Below, piece after piece: positions 58,194-64,000 of a DNA stretch of 64,000 nt. The notes below the pieces were generated by a model. That model was not told the DNA's origin. It ran no database searches and was given only the letters and a program-made list of their open reading frames with translations. Each line of letters begins with the position of its first letter. Position 1 is the first letter of the stretch. The DNA is from Apium graveolens. Taxonomy: Eukaryota; Streptophyta; Magnoliopsida; Apiales; Apiaceae. Made by a program: the position numbers and the translations under genes. The stretch is from positions 92,304,474-92,368,473 of the forward strand of contig NC_133648.1 in assembly GCF_009905375.1 (NCBI RefSeq). Reading direction: 5' to 3'.

Positions 58194-61100
58194 TGTAATA
58201 ACCCCCAAAATTTTGAACTTTTTGTAACCCTTGTGAATAGTGTTTTAGCTGAATGAGAAAACATTTCATGCCACACTATGTAGGGGTTCTGATATGGATA
58301 TTCTGAGATTTTATTAGTACTTTATATGGGATATAAGTGTATGTAAAGATCGTCAGAATCCAAATCCGAACACTTTGATTTTTCCCGGAAATCCAATAGA
58401 TACGGAAAGAATTGAGTATAAGGTAACAGGATAAAAGGATTTAAATTAAAGGATTATAATAGAGGATCATAAAAAGGAATATAATGTATTGAGAAAGGTT
58501 AAGGGAACCTAAGTAATGAGATCCCGGGTATGATCCTTCAAACGATAAACGAAAACGAAAGTTAAGCGAACCGTATAACAGATCAGCGGTCATTAGGCAA
58601 ACAATTAGGAAGTTAATCAAAGGGATTAGAGAGGATGATGTCACCCAACCAATGAGAAGAGGACAAGGAGGGGAGGATGACATCATGAGGATGACACAAG
58701 CATGACATGGGAAGGAAGGAGATGTGGTGGCTTTTTAACCACACAAAATCAAGGGCAACTAGGTAATTTACTAAAACAAACACAAAAATCAAACCAACCA
58801 AGCCAAGCAAATCATTTTTCATCAAAATCAAAAAGAAACCAAGGCATTGTTCTTCATGCTCTCGGCCAAAACAGAACCAGCACACTAAAACTGCTGTATC
58901 TCCTTCATTTCTCACTCAAATATTGTGTTCTATAGCTCATTGGAAAGGTATTGAGATGACCTACAACTCTTGTTCACAAGTCTCGTCCAAATAATCATGG
59001 TAAGACCCTCATTTTTACAGTTCTTTAAATCGGACTTTTAGAAACTTCAAAGCCTAACTTTGTGTTCTTGATTTCTTTGGAAAGATCAAGCTTGTAGGAG
59101 GCTCTCTAAGGCTTCCTAGCAACTTAACACCTCCCAAGGAAGGTATAAACTTCAAACCCTAGCCTTTACTTTATTTGTTAGTAAGTTTAATGGTTGGTTT
59201 TGTGAAATGAGAAGCATGGATTGTGATTATTAGTAGTTTGGTTTGATTTGGAAGTGTTTTGGTAATTGAAGCTTGATTATAGTTCATAGGTCTTGATTTG
59301 GTTGTTTGAGTTGAAAACCTTGGAGATTATGGACTGATGTGGTATGGTTTCGGTGAAGTTTTGTTGTATTGATGGTTATGAGTTGGTTGGTGGTTAATTG
59401 GAGTAGTTTAAACATTGGTAATCGCGTAAATATAGCCGTCATAATGTCCGATTTACTTTAGACTGCTTTTGTTCATAACATTTGGACCCGAGAAATCCCT
59501 GCTAGATTATGACCATTGCCATGTTTAGATAGTTTATGTTACGAGCTTCGTTTTGATATGTAGTTCGTTTGATTCCGATGTACGGTTTAGGAGAAACGAC
59601 CGTTTCAAGTAACGGCGTTTCGCGAACGAATCATTTCCCCTTGCCTTACTTTGAAACATAGGTTAAAGACCAAAAAGGGTTAATTAATGTATGAAACAAT
59701 TATGGTAAGAGTGTTAGGCAGTTGGTAAGACACTCGCGAAGGAATCGCTTTAAAACTCGTAATGGTTAATTTATTAAAAATGGTGGAGCCGAGGGTACTC
59801 GAGTGACTTAAGAGAATCAATAAGCGCAAAACAAGCGTTAGAGTCTAAGTTAGTTAAAGTATAGATTTACAAGTGACTTTGGTTTAATTCCAACTTACTT
59901 ATTGTTTATAGGTTACCAGACTCGTCCCGAGCCTTTTATCACCCCAAGTCGCTCAGGCAAGTTTTCTACCAGTTATAACTGTTGTAACTGTTGTTGTGAT
60001 GTATATAGGTATTTGCATTATCTTGCGATAGATGCATGTTGGTTAATTAGCAAATGTTGCAATATATTGAAGCATGCTGCTTTGGTATATATATATATGC
60101 ATGTCTGTTTCGTATTCTTTCCATATATAATTGTTGATTCAGTTGATAATACCTATGCTAGAGGATAGCGGTAATTTGCATATACCCTTAGTATAGGGAC
60201 CCAAAGGTGAAAATATTTTCTAAAACCGGGAGTCGAGGATCCCGAGTAGATTTTGTATATATGAATATAAATATATATATATATATATATACTTATATAT
60301 ATATATATATATGGTCATAGTTTTCAAAACTATTAATCGAATAAGGTTTATTCGATAACTTTAACTTTATTTTATTATTGAATATTATTTCGAATATTAT
60401 TCGAAGGCGTATGACTCCTTTATATTAAATGAATATTATTTTGAATATTCATTCGAGGACTTATGACTCCTTTTATTTTATTATCTGAATATTATTTGAA
60501 TATTCATTCGAGGGATTATGACTCAGTTTATATTATTTAATGAATATTTTTGAATATTCATTTGAGGATCTATGACTCCGATTATTTGCTGAGATATATT
60601 CTTTATTTTATTAAAGAATAAGGTGTCAATAATCAAACTTATTTTCGATTATTCAAATAAAGATAGTACTTTCATATAAGTATATCTTTGGTTATTTAAT
60701 ACTCATTTCAAGTATAAGTTTTAATACTTCTACTTCAATTATTTTATAAAGATTATTCTTTATGGGAATATTATTTAAATAATAATATTCAGACATTTTC
60801 TAAATATTCTGGGGACTGATTTACTTCATTAAATCAGCTTCACTCCAAACATTCTTAAAAATGTTTTGCGAGTCTTCAAAATGATTTTTAAAAGTTAGAG
60901 CGGATCCCAAAACTCATTTTTTTTATATATTTAAGATCCTCCTTTCGAAGGGGATTTAAATACTCGCTCAAAACCTGAGGGATCCGGCTCTGTGGTGTGT
61001 TTTATATTCGCAACAAGGTTGCTGTTTTGATAAATGAATTGATTACTTACCCAACACTCGGGAAGTAAAATTTTTGGAACAAGTTAATCCATTAACAGGC

Positions 61101-62528
61101 ATCGCCTGGGAAATATCGGTGAGTTCTCCTTTCCAAATAGATACGACTTCTTGGTGGAGCCGTATCAACAAGTTTCTACTTGGGGAAAGTGGGGACGAGC
61201 TTTACGTTTCAGAGTCATGGATTTCATCTGAACTAGGAGTGGCGTAAGTGGCCGAGTAGCGCCGGCCCAACCTTATTATATTGGCCCAAATGGCCTGGAA
61301 GTTCCGCTAAGGCGGTCCATTCCTTAGGAGTTCAGTGTTCGGTTGACAAGTAAATCCGACAGGTTCTCCTCTACATGTAGAAAATGGTGGGGTTGTACTA
61401 CTACGACTGATCATCGTAAGTGGTCTTCCTGGCGCGGCAAACTCCCGTAATGAGTTCATCATCCAATTGGATAATTTCTGCAACACTACCCAGAGCACTT
61501 CGATAGAAAGGCTACGGTTGGGCGATTGTTGAGTGTTGGCAGGGTCAAGTTTTCAAAATGATGTTTATATCAAATGAAGTATCTCGTAACTTCATTTTAT
61601 TTTGATAATATTTTAAAGATTTAATCTATTCAAATCTTGTCTTATAGTCTCATCTATGTGATGAACTTTTGAAGCTAATTATAACTTAAACGGTGGTAGT
61701 TCAAGTAGTATTTGGGAAAGATATAAGTATATTGGGGTATCTTGTAACTTCATCTTTTAAACTTATATCTAATTAATAATTGTCTTATGAATGACAAAGA
61801 TTTTCAGAAAAACGTTGAGACAAGGTTAGATATATGAGATCACCTTGCAACGATATTTTTTTTATATACAGTTATACACTGGGACTTTGTGTATATTATG
61901 CATGGAAGAGGACTTCCAATATTTTGAAAAGTATATATGTATATATATATATACTGAATATTTTGCGACTTCATCGCATTAAGATATCAACTTGGTTCAT
62001 TTCTTTTGACCAAGACTTTCATGAGTACTAAGAGAAGGCTCATATACTATTAATCATTATACATATTATTTTGGTGGGCTTGCTGCTCACCCTTGCTTTC
62101 TTCTTTCATCACACAACAACAGATAGAAAGGATGAACAGGACCAAGCTCCCGATTCGCAAGCGATTAGGAGACGTTCCGCAGTTTTCTAGAAGCATTGAT
62201 GCCGCCGTAGCTGAGGTAGGAGCTACCAATAGGCTAGGCTTTCAACTTCTAATGTACCAGATTTATGTATATTTATGAATTGTAATAATGGCAAAGAAAT
62301 GTAAATTTATTCAGAAAACCTTTTAAGGTGTATTGGCAGATAATTGTGGAATAAAATGACTTGTGGTTATTTTTGGATGTTCATCTCTGAGACTATAACG
62401 TGTGGTGTGTGTGTTCATTGTGGGGTCACAGTACAGAGTAGTTGAGTAATTATTAAGATTGGGTGTTATTAAGGGAAATGGAACTCGTGACAACCCGGAT
62501 CCCCGACCCCGGATTTGGGGGTGTTACA
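58194..62528 (+). repeat. 5' LTR of T2 (4335 bp)
   Basis: Starts tgtaataaccccc and ends ggggtgttaca, the same termini as the T1 LTRs on the other strand. It contains diverged tandem hairpin units near 60400-60580, a long (AT)n run near 60265-60312 and a G/C-rich segment around 61080-61500. Confidence 0.88.
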
Positions 62529-62532
62529 GAAA

Positions 62533-62544
62533 TGGTATCATAGC
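62533..62544 (+). other. Primer-binding site of T2
   Basis: TGGTATCATAGC, 4 bases after the LTR; it differs from the tRNA-iMet complement at one base. Confidence 0.8.
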
Positions 62545-62939
62545 TAAGCGTTATAAACCTCGGAGATGATGTGACGTTAAGATAATATGTTCACAAAGAT
62601 AATAAGAACTCTTGCCAAGTTCATAGTCGGGCTACCTAACGTAGTACTGACAGTTAAAACCCTTATGGGAACCCTTATAAATATCGTGATAGGAGCGTAG
62701 TTCGTTATCGTATATGGTAGCGGGACTCCGAACCCTGAGGTTGAGGAGCAACAGCGCGATGATGTTTTATTACTAATTGGAGATCGGATTGTGGATCCGA
62801 TAGAGTGTCCTAATGCAGGACCGGATGATGTTGATATTGAGGATGTAGTCCTAGAAGGGATAGTTGTTGAGGAGGATCCCATGTAGGATCCTGACAAGAT
62901 TGGATAAAGGACCACTGATGAATTGATGACCATGGTTAG

Positions 62940-63740
62940 GTCGACTACCAGAGGTAGGATTGGCCGGTCACTACCGGAGGTTCGTTCAAGTTTGTAAAGA
63001 TAGTAACCCCTTTAACGCGGCTTACTTGTAAGACTGAGAAGTTCGAATGGACAGAGAAATGCGAGAACAGCTTTCAAGAACTGAAGCAGAGGTTGGTGAT
63101 GGCCCCTATGCTGGCATTGCCGGATGGAAAAGGAGATTTTGTGAAGTGTAGTGACGCTTCGCACAAGGGCTTAGGGTGCGTGCTTATGCAGCACGGTAAG
63201 GTAATCGCGTACATGTCAAGACAATTAAGATAATATGAAATTCGATATCCCCGCCCATGAGCTTAGGCTCGTGGCAATAGTTTTACCCTAAAGATTGGAG
63301 GCACTACTTGTATGGAGAGAAGTGCGAGAATTACCTAAGCCATAAGTGCTCTAGTACATTTTCACGTAGAAAGAGCTCAACATATGCCAGAGGAGGCAGT
63401 TAGAGCTAATCAAGAATAATGATTGGGAGATTCTTTATCATTCGGGGAAAGCCAATGTGGTGGCTGATGCCCTTAGTAAAAAGGAGAGACTCAAGATGAT
63501 AATGTCTTTGGGAGAGTTTATAAGAGATTTTGGAAATGGTAGTGAAGGTAACCGGAGCCGGTACCGAAAAGCTGTTTGAGATTGCAATAGAGACCGAATT
63601 ATTGGAAAAGAGCATACGGTGCCAGAGAAAGATGATAAGGGAATAATGAGGTATTCCTATAGAATTTGGGTTCCGAAAGTTCAAGAGCGTAAGGATGAGA
63701 ACTTAGATGAGAGCCATAGTTTGAGGAATAAGATTTAGAG
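62940..63740 (+). pseudogene. T2 displaced pol segment
   Basis: Reads LAGHYRRFVQ (~62958), then in other frames TEKFEWTEKCENSFQELKQR, ALPDGKGDFV, SDASHKGLGCVLMQHGKVIA, an RNase H end HSGKANVVADALSKKERLK near 63440-63490, and the integrase N-terminal DDKGIMRYSYRIWVP near 63630-63680. Gag has not yet appeared, so this pol block precedes it, as in T1. It is broken by shifts and stops. Confidence 0.7.
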
Positions 63741-64000
63741 CAAACCCTGAACGTGATAGTCAGGGAGGTCGCCATCAAGATAGAAGGAACCCATGACATA
63801 ATGGAGTGGAAAATGAGGATTTTAAATTAAAAGATGACCCCAATTATGGGGAGTAGGATGAAACATTTCATACTAAGGAAACAGAAAGTCGAGTAAGGAA
63901 AGGAGACCCGAGACGGTACTCCTATACGGCAATTCATGGACCTGTCTAGACAGAACTTAGACTATTATCCCCAACCACCACCTTGAGGAAATAATGCGAT

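Larger units (their letters stand above)
58194..64000 (+). mobile_element. T2: second Tekay/Del-like Ty3/gypsy element, 5' part
   Basis: A 4335-bp LTR (58194-62528), a tRNA-Met-like primer-binding site and the start of the interior. Related to T1 throughout but clearly diverged. The interior begins with the same leader and the same displaced RT-C/RNase H/integrase-N block as T1, then sequence matching T1 23450-23690 to the window end. The 3' half is outside. The 5 bases before the LTR are ttgac; the partner duplication cannot be seen. Confidence 0.85.

Noticed and set aside
62093..62278. 61-codon frame inside the T2 LTR, also open in the T1 5' LTR (25223-25408)
   Set aside because: About 77 percent identical protein, but it opens from TTG, is closed by stops in the T1 3' LTR, and my count of about 14 replacement against 7 silent codon differences gives no sign of strong purifying selection.

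Overview
This is eukaryotic nuclear DNA from a flowering plant: a repeat-rich, AT-rich stretch with GT-AG introns, plant-type LTR retrotransposons, a LINE, a MULE, MITEs, a tRNA-derived SINE and one plant-specific homeobox gene. An Apiaceae-like dicot is possible from the style of the repeats, but nothing here proves the species.

Layout. 1-6789: a Sirevirus-like Ty1/copia element (S1, +) with an intact gag reading frame apart from one stop, almost no pol, a remnant of a third ORF and a full 3' LTR. It sits inside the third ORF (aORF) of a second Sirevirus-like element (S2, +), whose remaining aORF, polypurine tract and 3' LTR run to 12210. S2 in turn sits near the end of an old Ty3/gypsy LTR (tail 12211-12350). 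12351-15327 is unassigned AT-rich DNA. 15333-29031 is a complete Ty3/gypsy insertion (T1, minus strand; Tekay/Del-like chromovirus) with two LTRs of about 4.06 kb, a perfect 5-bp target duplication (acttt) and a dead, rearranged interior. 29060-40518 is a third Sirevirus-like element (S3, minus strand) with gag, protease, integrase, RT, RNase H and aORF all recognisable but broken; its 5' LTR is truncated. 40519-44130 holds a possible hAT scrap, a 52-bp tandem array and a decayed L1-type LINE. 44508-46766 is a defective MULE with about 71-bp TIRs and a 9-bp target duplication. 46776-51097 is intergenic, with short duplications, a SINE-like element and a MITE-like element. 51098-54917 is the only intact host gene: a ten-exon class IV HD-Zip (HD-START) transcription factor of 803 codons. 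Behind it come a decayed LRR receptor-kinase pseudogene, a Stowaway MITE, a scrap of another aORF, and from 58194 a second Tekay-like element (T2, +) that runs off the window.

No gene cluster or defence-like system is present. The most interesting signals are cis structures in the retrotransposons. Each Sirevirus-like family carries its own 9-10-mer, multiplied in the LTR and, in S2 and S3, repeated in the opposite sense in internal sequence. A short hairpin near the end of all three LTR families keeps its C-rich loop while the stem sequence changes completely and stays paired. The two Tekay-like copies share a displaced pol segment between the primer-binding site and gag, which suggests a propagating non-autonomous lineage. 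All domain calls were made by reading the sequence; no database search was possible.
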